Positions 27,801 to 36,496 are shown, numbered from the stretch's first letter. The stretch: 64,000 nucleotides of DNA from an uncultured Oxalobacteraceae bacterium (GCA_946480015.1 CAMLIL010000001.1:1-64000); one strand, 5' to 3'. Notes: generated from the letters alone by a model not told the origin. Numbers and translations are program-made.

Positions 27801-30694
27801 GCGGCGAAACCCGCCAGCCGCCCTCCTTCGACGGCGACGGCTTTTCCGAGCAGGCCATCGAAATGGCGCTGCGCGCCAAGCCCGACAATCCAACCCACCT
27901 GGTCTATCACGGCCTGCGCCTGCAGGCACGCTACCTGCTGGGCGACTACCGCGGCGCGGTCGAGGACGCCGAACAGGCGCGCGCCTTCCTGCATGCCAGC
28001 AACGGCATGCAGGAGGCCGAGCTGGTGATGTTCCATGCCCTGGCCGCCGCCGCGCTGTATCGCGACAGCGCCACCGCCGCCGCGCGCCGCCCGGCCTTGC
28101 GCCAGACGGTGGCCGAGGCCTGCGCCCACCTGCAGCAGCGCGCCGGCCACGCGCCAGGCAATTTCAGCGCGCGCCATCTGCTCGTCAGCGCAGAACTGGC
28201 GCGCATCGACGGCCACGTCGCGCCTGCCATGGACGCCTACGCGCGCGCCATCGACAGCGCCGACCGCGACGGCTATGTGCACCTGTGCGCGCTGACGCAC
28301 GAGCTGGCCGCAGGCTTCTACCGCGAACAGGGCCTGCGCCGCCAGGCCGACAGCTGCCTGAAGGAGGCGCTGGGCGACTACCGGCGCTGGGGTGCCGGCG
28401 CCAAGGTGGCCGAGCTGCAGCGGCGCTTTCCCGACCTGCTGCGTGCGCACGAGCCGGCGCTGGCCGGCACCAACCTGTCGCCCGATGTCGACCTGCTCGC
28501 CGTCGCCAAGGCGGCCCAGAGCATGTCCGGCGAGGTCGCCGCGGCGCGCCTGCACGAGACGCTGCTGCGCATCGTACTCGAACACGCCGGCGCCCAGTCG
28601 GGCCACCTGCTGCTGATGCGTTCCGGCCAGCTGCACATCGAAGCGGTGGGCGAATTCAAGACCGAGGGTTACCGTGCACGCAGCCTGCAATCGGTGCCGC
28701 TCGCCTCCGGCAGCGTGCCGCGCAGCGTGATCGAGCACGTGGCCCGCACCCGCCAGCCGCTGGTGATCGACGATGCCCGCACGGACGCGCGCTTCGCCCA
28801 GGACAGCTACCTGGACCGCAAACGCTGCTGCGCGGTGCTGTGCCTGCCGATCCAGCGCCATCAAACCCTGACCGGCATCCTGTACGCCGAAAACCGCATC
28901 CTGCCCGATGCCTTCCGCGCCATCAATCTGGACGTGCTCGAACTGCTGATCTCCCAGGCCGCCATCTCGCTGGAAAACGCCTCGCTGTACGAGCACCTGC
29001 AGGAAAGCCAGGCACGCCTGTCCGCGGTGATGGACAATGTGCCGGCCGGAGTCTACGTCAAGGACCTGGACGGGCGCTACCTGTTCATCAACCGCGAGAC
29101 TGAAACCAGCCTCGGCATCGCCCTGGCCGACATCCTCGGCAAGACCGACCGCGAACTGTTCGCCGCCGATCCCGCCTGCGCCGCCAGGCTGCGCGATGCC
29201 GACCTGCTGGTCATACAGCAGGGGCGCTCGCGCACCTACGAGGAAAGCGTGCGCATGCCCACCGGCGAGGTCCGCACGTTCCTGACGGTCAAGGCGCCGC
29301 TGGTCCGCGACGGCAAGGTGCAGGGCCTGTGCGGCATCAGCACCGACGTCAGCGAACAGCGTGAAGCGCGCGAGCGGGTCGAATACCTGGCCCGCTACGA
29401 TGCCCTCACCGGCCTGCCCAACCGCACCCTGCTGATCGACTATCTCGACATCGCCATCGCCAATGCGCGCCGCGCCGGACAGTCGGTCGCCCTGCTGTTC
29501 CTCGACCTGGACCGCTTCAAGGCGATCAACGATTCGCTCGGCCACTGGGCCGGCGACCTGGTGCTCAAGGAAGTGGCCACGCGCCTGCGCGCCTGCGTGC
29601 GCGAGGCCGACACCGTGGCCCGGCTGGCCGGCGACGAATTCATCGTCGTCGTCAGCAATCTGGACAACCCCGACAATGCCCGCCAGAGCGCGCGCAAAGT
29701 CATCGACGCGCTGTCCCATCCCATGCACATGCAAGGCCACCAGGTCAGCATCGGCGTCAGTATCGGGATCAGCCTGTTCCCGCAGGACGCGCCAGACCCC
29801 GAAACCCTGCTCAAGCATGCCGACATGGCGATGTACCACGCCAAGCCGGTGGGCCGCGAAAAATACCAGTTCTTCGACACCGCCATGAACCAGCGCGCGC
29901 AGGAGCGCCTGATGCTGGAGAACCAGCTGCGCACGGCGCTGGCCAACCACGAGCTGTATCTGGAATACCAGCCGCAGGTCGACCTGCACGACCGCCGCAT
30001 CGTCGGCGCCGAAGCCCTGCTGCGCTGGCAGCATCCGCAATTCGGCATGGTGCCGCCGTCGAAATTCATCCCGATCGCCGAAGACTGTGGACTGATCGGC
30101 GAAATCACGTGCTGGGTGATCGACCAGGCCTGCGCGCAGCTGCGCAGCTGGCAGCGCCAGGGCTTGCCGCGGCTGTCGCTGGCGATCAACATCTCGGCGC
30201 TGTGCCTGATGCACAACACGCTGTGCGACAACCTGGCCGCCGCGCTGCTCATTCACGGGCTCGATGGCGAACTGCTGGAACTGGAGATGACGGAAGGGAT
30301 ACTGATGCGCGATGTCGAAGCCTCGATCAGCAAGCTGCGCGAGCTCAAGGGCCTGGGGGTCGGCCTGGCCATCGACGATTTCGGCACCGGCTATTCGAGC
30401 CTGAGCTACCTGAAGCAGCTACCGGTGGACAAGCTCAAGATCGACCAGTCCTTCGTGCGCGACATTGCCCACGACCCGAACGACTCGGCCATCACCAGCA
30501 CCATCATCGCCATGGCCAAGCATCTGCACTTGAAGGTAATCGCCGAGGGGGTGGAAGATGCCGCCGCCGAACGCTTCCTGTGCGAGCACCACTGCGACCA
30601 GATGCAGGGTTTTTTGTTCAGCCGGCCGGTATCGGCGGAAGCCTTGGCGCTGATGGTGCATGTCACGGCGTGCGCATCCTCGATTGGCGGCTGA
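24887..30694 (+). CDS. Pseudokinase-AAA-GAF-PAS-GGDEF-EAL signalling protein
   Basis: A 1935-residue cytosolic signalling protein. GTG at 24887 is chosen because GGAG lies 9 bases upstream. Domains in order: a shortened protein-kinase C-lobe (1-~190) with YLAPEQSGR but HGGLTPYTLLV where HRDLKPxN is expected and no DFG, so a pseudokinase; AAA_16 ATPase (~205-480) with GYAGVGKSAL and IVLDDLHWAD; a long helical TPR/MalT-like region (~480-1200); GAF (~1215-1365); PAS (~1375-1490); GGDEF (~1495-1660) with RLAGDEF; EAL (~1680-1925) with AEALLRW, DDFGTGYSSL and EGVED. It should make and/or degrade cyclic di-GMP in response to ligand and ATP signals. Alone in its transcript. Confidence 0.92.
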   Translation: MDQGNPDARTGLAEDAFRPLPEVCQGAMPVAAFLQFAENASAALAHWQRERIAHGGLTPYTLLVCKRRWEVRLAAPAPAPAGLALPYLAPEQSGRINRRLDPRSDCYALGIVFYQLLTGHLPFQAGDPLEWIHAHVARVPLPPHRARAGIPVVLSDIIMKMLEKPPELRYQGIASLQADLNRCARQWQARGSIERFLIGSFDVAARLSAPQRLLGREAELASMLGCFNRVVTDGGPALLLVSGYAGVGKSALVAEMEKAVLTRGGIFIAGKFDQYKRHTPYATLGEALRQLVQTLLTGEARSTAGWGARLRASLQGNAALLFDLIAPLRTLIGDLPPVPELPPKEALHRFYHTLRALIGALASAAHPLTIVLDDLHWADPGSLAFLDYLLVEAPAPNVLVVGTFRDNEVRPAHPLAQAIRHLGRAELPVTSVVLGPLPGTLTARLTADVLGMPLRRVQPLAALVQRKTAGNPLFALQFLRRLEQEGLLRLDTVKLSWTWDLARIGQQGYTDNVVDLIVDSIKHLLSGPTLEALRCAACIGQAGSLALLARLNGDGARAALREAVGAGIVELTGEDGYRFSHDRFQQAAYSMVPMVERTALHLRIARLLREDCGDESLFEMADHFNLGAVHARSDDECRILVDANLRAGRKAKAAGAYASATHYLASASRHLGPGGYQTDYATAFSVHIELATCEFMIARAAQAGQLANTLLRQARSDEERMRVLRLKIEIAGATGRYADAIASLAQCGQLLGTHIDTAPSHGDVERAMQSVCALLRERPPDSLDALAPMTDPNCRSLLDALRSALRPAFLTSADLYATVVLAMVSLSLHHGNGPASAVGYIGFAKLCCQRGWIELAGRFETLALNLAEQDWAAPYRAEVHFVAGGFVSPDTRPMRAGLASLQLAFEDARGRGDQPYAAYCCYGIIERRSSLGDALPDLLQDAAVRLDYVQRTALKDVHTRLLVWRQFLRCLRGETRQPPSFDGDGFSEQAIEMALRAKPDNPTHLVYHGLRLQARYLLGDYRGAVEDAEQARAFLHASNGMQEAELVMFHALAAAALYRDSATAAARRPALRQTVAEACAHLQQRAGHAPGNFSARHLLVSAELARIDGHVAPAMDAYARAIDSADRDGYVHLCALTHELAAGFYREQGLRRQADSCLKEALGDYRRWGAGAKVAELQRRFPDLLRAHEPALAGTNLSPDVDLLAVAKAAQSMSGEVAAARLHETLLRIVLEHAGAQSGHLLLMRSGQLHIEAVGEFKTEGYRARSLQSVPLASGSVPRSVIEHVARTRQPLVIDDARTDARFAQDSYLDRKRCCAVLCLPIQRHQTLTGILYAENRILPDAFRAINLDVLELLISQAAISLENASLYEHLQESQARLSAVMDNVPAGVYVKDLDGRYLFINRETETSLGIALADILGKTDRELFAADPACAARLRDADLLVIQQGRSRTYEESVRMPTGEVRTFLTVKAPLVRDGKVQGLCGISTDVSEQREARERVEYLARYDALTGLPNRTLLIDYLDIAIANARRAGQSVALLFLDLDRFKAINDSLGHWAGDLVLKEVATRLRACVREADTVARLAGDEFIVVVSNLDNPDNARQSARKVIDALSHPMHMQGHQVSIGVSIGISLFPQDAPDPETLLKHADMAMYHAKPVGREKYQFFDTAMNQRAQERLMLENQLRTALANHELYLEYQPQVDLHDRRIVGAEALLRWQHPQFGMVPPSKFIPIAEDCGLIGEITCWVIDQACAQLRSWQRQGLPRLSLAINISALCLMHNTLCDNLAAALLIHGLDGELLELEMTEGILMRDVEASISKLRELKGLGVGLAIDDFGTGYSSLSYLKQLPVDKLKIDQSFVRDIAHDPNDSAITSTIIAMAKHLHLKVIAEGVEDAAAERFLCEHHCDQMQGFLFSRPVSAEALALMVHVTACASSIGG

Positions 30695-30698
30695 GTTG

Positions 30699-31516
30699 CT
30701 ACCGTTGAGCGCCAAGCACGTTTCGAGCGCCCGCATGGCTTTGCACCCGATGCATCTCACGTGTACATGAAGGCGCAGTGAACATCACGCCAGAGGCATT
30801 GCCGATCAGCGTTATGCCGGCATCGTTGGCCATCATCTCGGCTGCCGGCAACTTGACGCTGTCGGTACCGGCTTCGGGCCAGAGTGGCCCCCACGGGCTC
30901 CCGCCGATGTCCGGCATGCCGTAAAGTAGGTCACTCATCTCGAACAGCTCACCGAAGACCTCGCCCACGACAGAGTCCATCTGCGTCCAAACGAGAGCGG
31001 TAGAGCCAGCATCGGCAGAACGGTCGAAGTTGTCCCAGTGCTCCGTGTGCTCCGTGGGATTGGGGGCGTTGACAAAGCTTCCGTAATGATCCCTTCGTTC
31101 AACTTCGCCAGCTTCCTTAACCGCATCATTGGTGCGCTGAGTAGCGTAGCGTTCTGCATCGTTGCCCCATTGTTCATTCGGTGTTCTAACGTTCTCAGCG
31201 TTATTTGGGTCCAATGAATGATTGATTTCGTGAAGTAATGTAGACGCGGCGGAATTTACGCCGAGGAAGTTGCCCTCACTGTCACGTATTTCCCCCCCTT
31301 GTCCGGGTCCCAGTAGATGGTCTTGGAGTCGGGGTCATATTTTACGTTCCCGATGTGGTTGAACACGATCTGCACGTCTTCCAAGACAAATTCTTGAATC
31401 GAAGCGCTGCCACCCATCGGCATCGCCGTCTGAAGATAATCGAGAGCTTGATCGAGCTTGGCGCGATCGGAATGGTCAGCATTAATGAGCCACAAATCGT
31501 CGGAAGTAACGGGCAT
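30699..31516 (-). pseudogene. HExxH metallopeptidase, M91-like, frameshifted in a G7 run
   Basis: Two adjacent frames encode one protein. From 31516 the frame reads MPVTSDDLWLINADHSDRA to IYWDPDKGG and then hits a stop at 31256. One frame over, the sequence continues EIRDSEGNFLGVNSAAS, LLHEINHSLDPNN and on to 30699. HEINH (31218-31232) is a zinc-peptidase HExxH motif, in a context like M91/NleD-type effectors. The switch lies at a G7 run (plus-strand C7, 31292-31298); eight G would restore a 272-residue protein, or a -1 slip on G-GGG-GGG would. It may be a recent mutation, a phase-variable gene, a programmed frameshift or a sequencing error. No signal peptide. Confidence 0.7.
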
Positions 31517-31540
31517 TTGTTAATCTCCAATATAGCCCCG

Positions 31541-32107
31541 CTAGGGGCACCTGGTGTATTCAGAATGGGTCGGGGGTGCGAGGCCAGTAACCCAAGCTCG
31601 TAGGCGTTCGGGAAGATCGGCCGCAGCAGATGTTTCAACTCCGTTTACAACGCCATGCACCCTGCCGTCGGACGATGTGAATTTCTTGAACGCCAGTGTG
31701 GCAATAACACCGTCGCTGTTGTGTAACTCGATCAGGATGCGCAGGTCTGGCTGCCTGACGTGCATGTCGCTTTTCTCGATTGCAGCCTCGTCAATGATTG
31801 CCAAAAGCCGGCTCATATTGCTCGGGTCAACCGCATAGCGGCACCCGTATTTCGGCACGTCGTCCTGACCGATCGGTATCGGAGGGGAGACATAAGTCGG
31901 CACGATATAAACCTCGGCAGAGGTGGTCGTAGGTGCGGACCGGATGACATCGGCGACCGCGTCTGGCGACGCTGCGTGTGCCGCTGATGCCACTGCAAAT
32001 TGCATCAGCAGACCAGCGCAGATCGCCAAGGGCTTTACAACTCTTGCGATCGCTTTACTCATAGAATCCGTCCTTGCCGCCTGGCGGCCTGGTTGATGTG
32101 TCGTCAT
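31541..32107 (-). CDS. Exported hypothetical protein, possible partner of the peptidase
   Basis: A 188-residue protein starting at 32107, preceded by GAGGAA; other in-frame starts exist at 32146 and 32062. A signal peptide (KPLAICAGLLMQFAVASAAHA) is followed by a mature domain of about 145 residues with two or three cysteines (KYGCRYAVD, C-terminal YTRCP). I recognise no family. The mature part alternates strands and helices (AEVYIVPTYVSPPIPIG, LRILIELHNSDGVIATLAFK). It lies 24 bases upstream of the HExxH gene on the same strand; an exported partner such as an immunity protein is one possible reading. Confidence 0.6.
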   Translation of the reverse strand: MTTHQPGRQAARTDSMSKAIARVVKPLAICAGLLMQFAVASAAHAASPDAVADVIRSAPTTTSAEVYIVPTYVSPPIPIGQDDVPKYGCRYAVDPSNMSRLLAIIDEAAIEKSDMHVRQPDLRILIELHNSDGVIATLAFKKFTSSDGRVHGVVNGVETSAAADLPERLRAWVTGLAPPTHSEYTRCP

Positions 32108-32422
32108 CGTAGGTTCCTCGTTGGTCATTAAATTGAGTGCGCTCAATGGTGCGCAGGAATGCGTGGTGCGCCCGTCCGTTCACGCGCATGCGGCTTCCAG
32201 CATTTTGAAAAAGCCCGGCGCCTCCAGGTCGAAGCCCCGCGTGCCATAAATGATAGCTTCACGCTCGGTCCGGCACGGGCACGTCGGCGCGCGTGAAGCG
32301 CCGCCGACGGACCAATCGAAGCGGCACGGTCGGCCATTTCCAAAAAATTTGTCTACCGGATTGACGCTTTTCGCAATTGCGCGTCCAACGCATAGCTTGG
32401 ACACTGGCTCCATAGCTTGGCC

Positions 32423-32458
32423 CTGCACGGGCTGGTGCCCATCTATTGGGATACCGGT
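32423..32458 (+). pseudogene. GH5 cellulase fragment, left piece
   Basis: Twelve codons read LHGLVPIYWDTG, matching QHGLVPVYWDTGG near the C-terminus of the intact GH5 at 48871-50040 in the same relative order. The match stops abruptly at 32458; the frame then ends at a TGA (32462). The following residues of the same protein appear at 48734-48808. Confidence 0.65.
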
Positions 32459-32921
32459 GCATGACGCGCCCGAATGGGAGGCGCCTCTCGCCTGCGTCCG
32501 GGCTCCGCGCGCGCCCGGGCGGAAATTTCGCCCGTTGTTTTCCCGATCAGACGCCGTCTGCTCTCAGTACAATGTCCGGATGAATCCAATCGATCCCTTC
32601 GACCGCGACAACTTGAGCCATGCAGAAGCTTTGCTGACGAGTTCTCCAGTTATGGCATGGAACAACCAGCGCTTAACTTGTTCCACGCGCCGGCGGAAAT
32701 CGCACATGTAGGGCCGGAAAAGAAATGTGGGGGACAGCCTCTCTGGTTTGAGCCGGTGGAGCTCGGCGGACGCCGTATCCGCAGCATACCTACCGCCGAG
32801 CGCAATTGCAATTCCCCGTGGCCGGCGCACAGCCATTGGCCGCGCTGGTCCGGCCTTTCCCTTTGCAACACCTACGATTCGGGCCCGAGGTAGTCGGCCC
32901 CTTGGCGGTCCGGGTAGCGGG

Positions 32922-32939
32922 ACTTTCGCGCGCGAAAGT
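32922..32939. repeat. 18-bp perfect palindrome
   Basis: ACTTTCGCGCGCGAAAGT is its own reverse complement. It lies in non-coding debris; no function is evident. Confidence 0.6.
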
Positions 32940-33136
32940 GCCTGGGCGACGTCCACCACCGCGTCCGGGCAAGGTGCAATTGATCCGGCTGGCACAAGTT
33001 GTTTATCCGGTAAGGGCGCTGCGGGTCGCGCGGGAAATTCGCCGGTCATGGCTTGGCTCACTGTCCTTGTGCATCGACCGTATCGCGACGCGGCGATGCT
33101 GGGCGTGAATGCTCCCGGGGAGGATGCCGGTACCAG

Positions 33137-33680
33137 TCAGATCGGAAGCTCTCTCGGAACGGCCTTGTACCGGACGTAAAGCGGGTGACGTGGAGTGCCA
33201 TCGAGGTTGATGTGCAGCGCGTACACCTTGATACCGGCGCCGCGCAGCATGTTCAGGATCGCTTTGTCGCGCCCTCCCAGCGCGCCAGGCTCACCCCCAG
33301 CCGCACACAACAACGGCCGCGCGTCGCGCCGCGTCGAGGATCATTGCATCATTGTCGGGGCCGACGAGATCAAAGCCCGAGACGTACAATCCGGCCAGCT
33401 TGTCCGAATCCGTTTCACGGTATGCGAAGGCGTTTGCCACCTCCAAGCCGCCGACCTTAAAATTGAATCCTTCGAGGGGCCACATCATCACGCGGCGAAT
33501 CTGCCGCTCGACGGTTGGATCATTGTCGACCTCGTTCGCGGTACTCGGATTCATCATGAGCAGCAATGCCCGGGGTAGCGACTCGTCCCACACCCGCCAG
33601 AGAAGATAGCGGTAAACCTCGCAGTCGGAAAATATCGCGCCGGTCGTCCCCACCAAGGTGTTGTGTTCGCGTCGCTTCAT
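33137..33680 (-). pseudogene. DUF1643 protein, frameshifted
   Basis: From 33680 the frame encodes a clear DUF1643 protein: YRYLLWRVWDESLPRALLLM, MNPSTANEVDNDPTVERQIR, GLEVANAFAYRETD and VGPDNDAMI. After VVVCGWG it meets TGA (33291). The missing C-terminus follows one frame over: GEPGALGGRDKAILNMLRG, then LHINLDGTPRHPLYVRYKA to a stop at 33137. A single extra base in a G5 run (plus-strand C5, 33294-33298) explains it; four G would restore 180 residues, a normal family length. The function of DUF1643 is unknown. It starts 9 bases after the stop of a small gene upstream, so the two were one operon. Confidence 0.8.
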
Positions 33681-33689
33681 TTGGCGGTT

Positions 33690-33911
33690 CTATTTAACGC
33701 GTATGAACTGGATGCTGTCGATCAGCTGGCGGCCGGAGGAACTTTCACGGTGCACTCTTTGAACCAGAATCAATCCATCCTGCTGCATCGCCAGCGCGAC
33801 CACAAGCACTGACTGGAACTGCTCCAGCTGGCCATCTCCGTCATCGGGCCTCATGAATCCAGTCCCTCCTGTCTGTACACCTTCGTAAGCTGCTTTCGCG
33901 ATGTCCCGCAT
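33690..33911 (-). CDS. Small hypothetical protein, 73 aa
   Basis: Start at 33911 (MRDIAKAAYEGVQTGG) is preceded by GGAG with good spacing; the frame is open 34 codons further. The protein ends LVQRVHRESSSGRQLIDSIQFIRVK split over its last strand-rich half. No family recognised. It lies 9 bases before the DUF1643 gene on the same strand and looks co-transcribed. Confidence 0.5.
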   Translation of the reverse strand: MRDIAKAAYEGVQTGGTGFMRPDDGDGQLEQFQSVLVVALAMQQDGLILVQRVHRESSSGRQLIDSIQFIRVK

Positions 33912-34242
33912 GTGGTCTCCATTGGCGATCGGCTCTGCGCAAGCGCGCACCCTCACTATAGCCGTGTTAAGCGTTTGCGAACACCTCAAGCCCCGGCTAT
34001 GTGGGACCGCCACTCGCCGAGGCCGGGATTCGCGCGCGCCGGAGCGGCAAGTTCGCCCGTTGACGCCTCGCCATTCGGCTCGAACGAGAGATTGCTGTAG
34101 GCGAATGCGCCCGTGCAGCCCCCGGCGCGCATGGCGCCTTCCGCAGCCATCGAAGTGCGCGGGCCGTCCGGCTGGTTCCTGCGGCTCGACGCTGGCGCCG
34201 ATCCCGCCTGGCGACAGCTTGAAGAAATTTCACCATCCGCTG
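33912..34242. other. Intergenic debris
   Basis: 331 bases between the small gene and the IS66-type remnant. Short open frames exist on both strands, but none has a ribosome site plus protein-like composition. I see no feature I can support here. Confidence 0.4.
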
Positions 34243-34410
34243 TTATAGGTTGCATCGAACAGGTGCATCGCACAGCCGCTGCAACCAGTAACGCAATCGT
34301 TCAACAGGATAGTTGAACTGCTCAGCGTAAGCCGTCAGGGACAGGCCGCTGGCCTGCAATTGCCCCACGCGCTCGCGCCACACCGATGCCGGTATGCGCT
34401 GTGATGCCAT
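34243..34410 (-). pseudogene. IS66-type accessory (TnpA-like) fragment
   Basis: The minus strand reads MASQRIPASVWRERVGQLQA, then SGLSLTAYAEQFNYPVERLR and YWLQRL before a stop at 34243. WRERV...SGLSxxAY...YWxxRL is the helix-turn-helix start of IS66-family accessory proteins (usually ~100-130 residues). Only 55 residues remain and no TnpB/TnpC follows, so this is a remnant, at the edge of the glycopeptide operon. Confidence 0.55.
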
Positions 34411-34528
34411 GACCTGGTTCTCCTTGAAGATGAAAACGCCAAGTCTGATCAGATTGCGGGGGAAATTAAAGGTGGGTGGGTCGGACGCTTACCATTGAAG
34501 CGCTACAAGCCCAAGTTCATTTCATGCC

Positions 34529-36496
34529 TTACTGCGCCCCAAGCGTCTGTCCGGACAAGCCTGCCCTCCTTCCGACAGTGCATAACAATCCGAAAAGCTT
34601 ATGGGAGGCGGTGATCGAAAGCAGTACGGTGATGGCCGAGATCCAATCGACTGAATACATCCGCACGAACGCAAGCGCTGCCATGAGGTTCGAAGCTAGC
34701 CACATGGCCAGGTAACGATTCCTGAAGTTCGAAAAATGTTCCGGCAGCCACTGTTTGCGGAGCTGAGCCTTGGAGTCGGTTCTTGAGCAAACCGTGAGTC
34801 CCTTCGTACCCCAGCTACTGTCATGGGCGTTACAGATCGCGTAGGCCCAGAGCAACGGAGGCACCACGTAAGTGGTGAGCACTGCCATTGGCGCGTTGAG
34901 GAGGACGCTCCTGACGAGCTGTCGCTGGCCGACCATCGCTGCAACTGTGCTCGCCAGAAAGATAAAAAGGAACAGGTAAGCAGCTAGCGGCGAGCTGGCA
35001 AGAAAGACAATCACCAGGAGCGTGCCTGCGATGAGTGCAATTTGAAGAGCGATCGAGATGCGAAGAAGCAACACTTTGCCCGGATTTATATTTCCGGTTA
35101 AGCAAAGCGGTACCTGCAAAACGATGCTGGCGGAAGTCGCAAGGGCAAGGAATATCGCGGCCGCCCGAGCTAGGGGATGAGCCTCCAGTAGCTCGATGGC
35201 GCCAGTTGCGAGGAAAAACATCAACAGGTATGAGATCGCAGGCGTGAACCAGTCGTTCGCCAACATCAGCGAATGGTAAAAGCCGGCCACACACGACCGT
35301 ACTTTCCGCTTCGCGGAAATGCCGTTGCGAAACAGGAGCGAAGGGAGCATCTGGATGAAACTGGTCCGGCACGCTACGTAGCCGTTGCACCATCGCCGCC
35401 TTTGGCGCAATAGTTCTGGCCACGAATCGCAGGCATCGGTGACGGCCGTGGCTCGATCAACATGCGAAATCGTCCACTCGGCATTGGGCCTGGCAACCAT
35501 TTCGCGGCACAGCACGCGGTCTTCAGCCAAGTACAGCAATGCTTCACCTGGACTCAACTCATCAAGCCCCCGGAAATACACTTCGAGCGGACCGCCGTTG
35601 GTACACTCAGCCTCAGTGCCAGTTCCGTCCTTGATCGCATCCCATCTGAAAGCGCTCAGCTGGCCGGGGACCACGCTCAAGAATCCCGATGCACGCTCCG
35701 CGGGCCATTCCAGCAACACCGCACTGGTAAAAGAAGCAAACTGCCAAGCGTGCAATGCGCTGATCAGGCTGGCCGGCTGGGTCGGCACGATGCTCGCCGC
35801 GACCGCGCCCACGCTTGCATTGATGCGGAACTCATTGATCATGTCGTTGAGCGCATTCGTTGACGGGACAGTGCCGACGTCCATTTGAATGCAAACCCGG
35901 GGGGACAGGTGTGGGCACAGGATTCGATAAAACCACCAGTGCGAGTCGAGCTTCCCGGCGTTTTCGTTCTTGATCCCGACGATAAGCTGGATTGGCGACG
36001 CCGTGGCTGCATTCGGTCCGCGCAGCAATACGGCGGAGCCAATTTCATCATTGTGCTGATCGGCTCGGGCTGGCAAACCCGCAAGGAGAGTTCGCGCGAA
36101 CGCCAGCAGTTCGGATAACTCAATGCTGCGGGGATGACATGCCAAGTCGCAATTTGGCGACTTCCTTAATTCCCCAGTACCGAGGAGATCAGCCAGGGCA
36201 AGTAGCATTGACCGTGAAGCTCGGTCAATACCGTCCACGAGGATGACTACGGTAATCGACTTGGGCACATTGCTGGCGCGGATCTCGCCAATCGAGACCG
36301 CCAGGCTATGTAATGAGCCCAACAGCGCGCTTCCCTCTTCGTTATACACCGTGATGCATATCGCCACGCCGTCGATCGCCCGTGGCAGGTGCGCGCACTT
36401 GATGGCAGCGGTGTGACGGCTCATCAGTGTCAGTGTATCGGCTTCCGAAAAAAGTTCGCGCTCATCGGGTAGTACCGGGCGTTGGCGGTGGAGCAT
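34529..36496 (-). CDS. Chitin-synthase-like family 2 glycosyltransferase
   Basis: About 655 residues; ATG at 36496, or a TTG at 36508, both without a good ribosome site. The cytosolic catalytic part carries chitin-synthase motifs: ITVYNEEG, GIKNENAGKLDSHWWF, IQMDVGTVP, GFLSVVPGQLSAFRWDAI, YLAEDRVLC (EDR) and LRQRRRWCNG (QRRRW). Five or six membrane helices follow (~405-560), then SSWGTKG, which is also seen in fungal chitin synthases. Expected role: processive transfer of a beta-linked sugar, GlcNAc or other, from a UDP-sugar with extrusion. It is the last gene of the operon, 79 bases after the DUF6625 gene. Bacterial chitin-synthase-like proteins are uncommon. Confidence 0.82.
   Translation of the reverse strand: MLHRQRPVLPDERELFSEADTLTLMSRHTAAIKCAHLPRAIDGVAICITVYNEEGSALLGSLHSLAVSIGEIRASNVPKSITVVILVDGIDRASRSMLLALADLLGTGELRKSPNCDLACHPRSIELSELLAFARTLLAGLPARADQHNDEIGSAVLLRGPNAATASPIQLIVGIKNENAGKLDSHWWFYRILCPHLSPRVCIQMDVGTVPSTNALNDMINEFRINASVGAVAASIVPTQPASLISALHAWQFASFTSAVLLEWPAERASGFLSVVPGQLSAFRWDAIKDGTGTEAECTNGGPLEVYFRGLDELSPGEALLYLAEDRVLCREMVARPNAEWTISHVDRATAVTDACDSWPELLRQRRRWCNGYVACRTSFIQMLPSLLFRNGISAKRKVRSCVAGFYHSLMLANDWFTPAISYLLMFFLATGAIELLEAHPLARAAAIFLALATSASIVLQVPLCLTGNINPGKVLLLRISIALQIALIAGTLLVIVFLASSPLAAYLFLFIFLASTVAAMVGQRQLVRSVLLNAPMAVLTTYVVPPLLWAYAICNAHDSSWGTKGLTVCSRTDSKAQLRKQWLPEHFSNFRNRYLAMWLASNLMAALAFVRMYSVDWISAITVLLSITASHKLFGLLCTVGRRAGLSGQTLGAQ

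Larger units (their letters stand above)
32108..33136. other. Decayed region without a supported gene
   Basis: About 1 kb with several overlapping open frames on both strands, none protein-like over its whole length. Short stretches look like gene debris: minus-strand 32180-32260 reads EAIIYGTRGFDLEAPGFF (a plausible protein C-terminus), and plus-strand 32423-32458 is a GH5 scrap listed separately. An 18-bp perfect palindrome lies at 32922-32939. I see no RNA gene here. Confidence 0.5.

Noticed and set aside
27422..30256. 944-codon minus-strand frame, and a 1382-codon plus-strand frame at 24955-29103
   Set aside because: Both are shadows of the 1935-residue signalling gene; they show the biased Arg/Pro or Gln/Val composition of wrong-frame GC-rich DNA.
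32564..33061. 165-codon minus-strand frame and overlapping plus-strand frames at 32727-33179
   Set aside because: Composition is Arg/Pro/Ala-rich with no ribosome site or recognisable motif; overlapping frames on both strands are typical of non-coding GC-rich debris.
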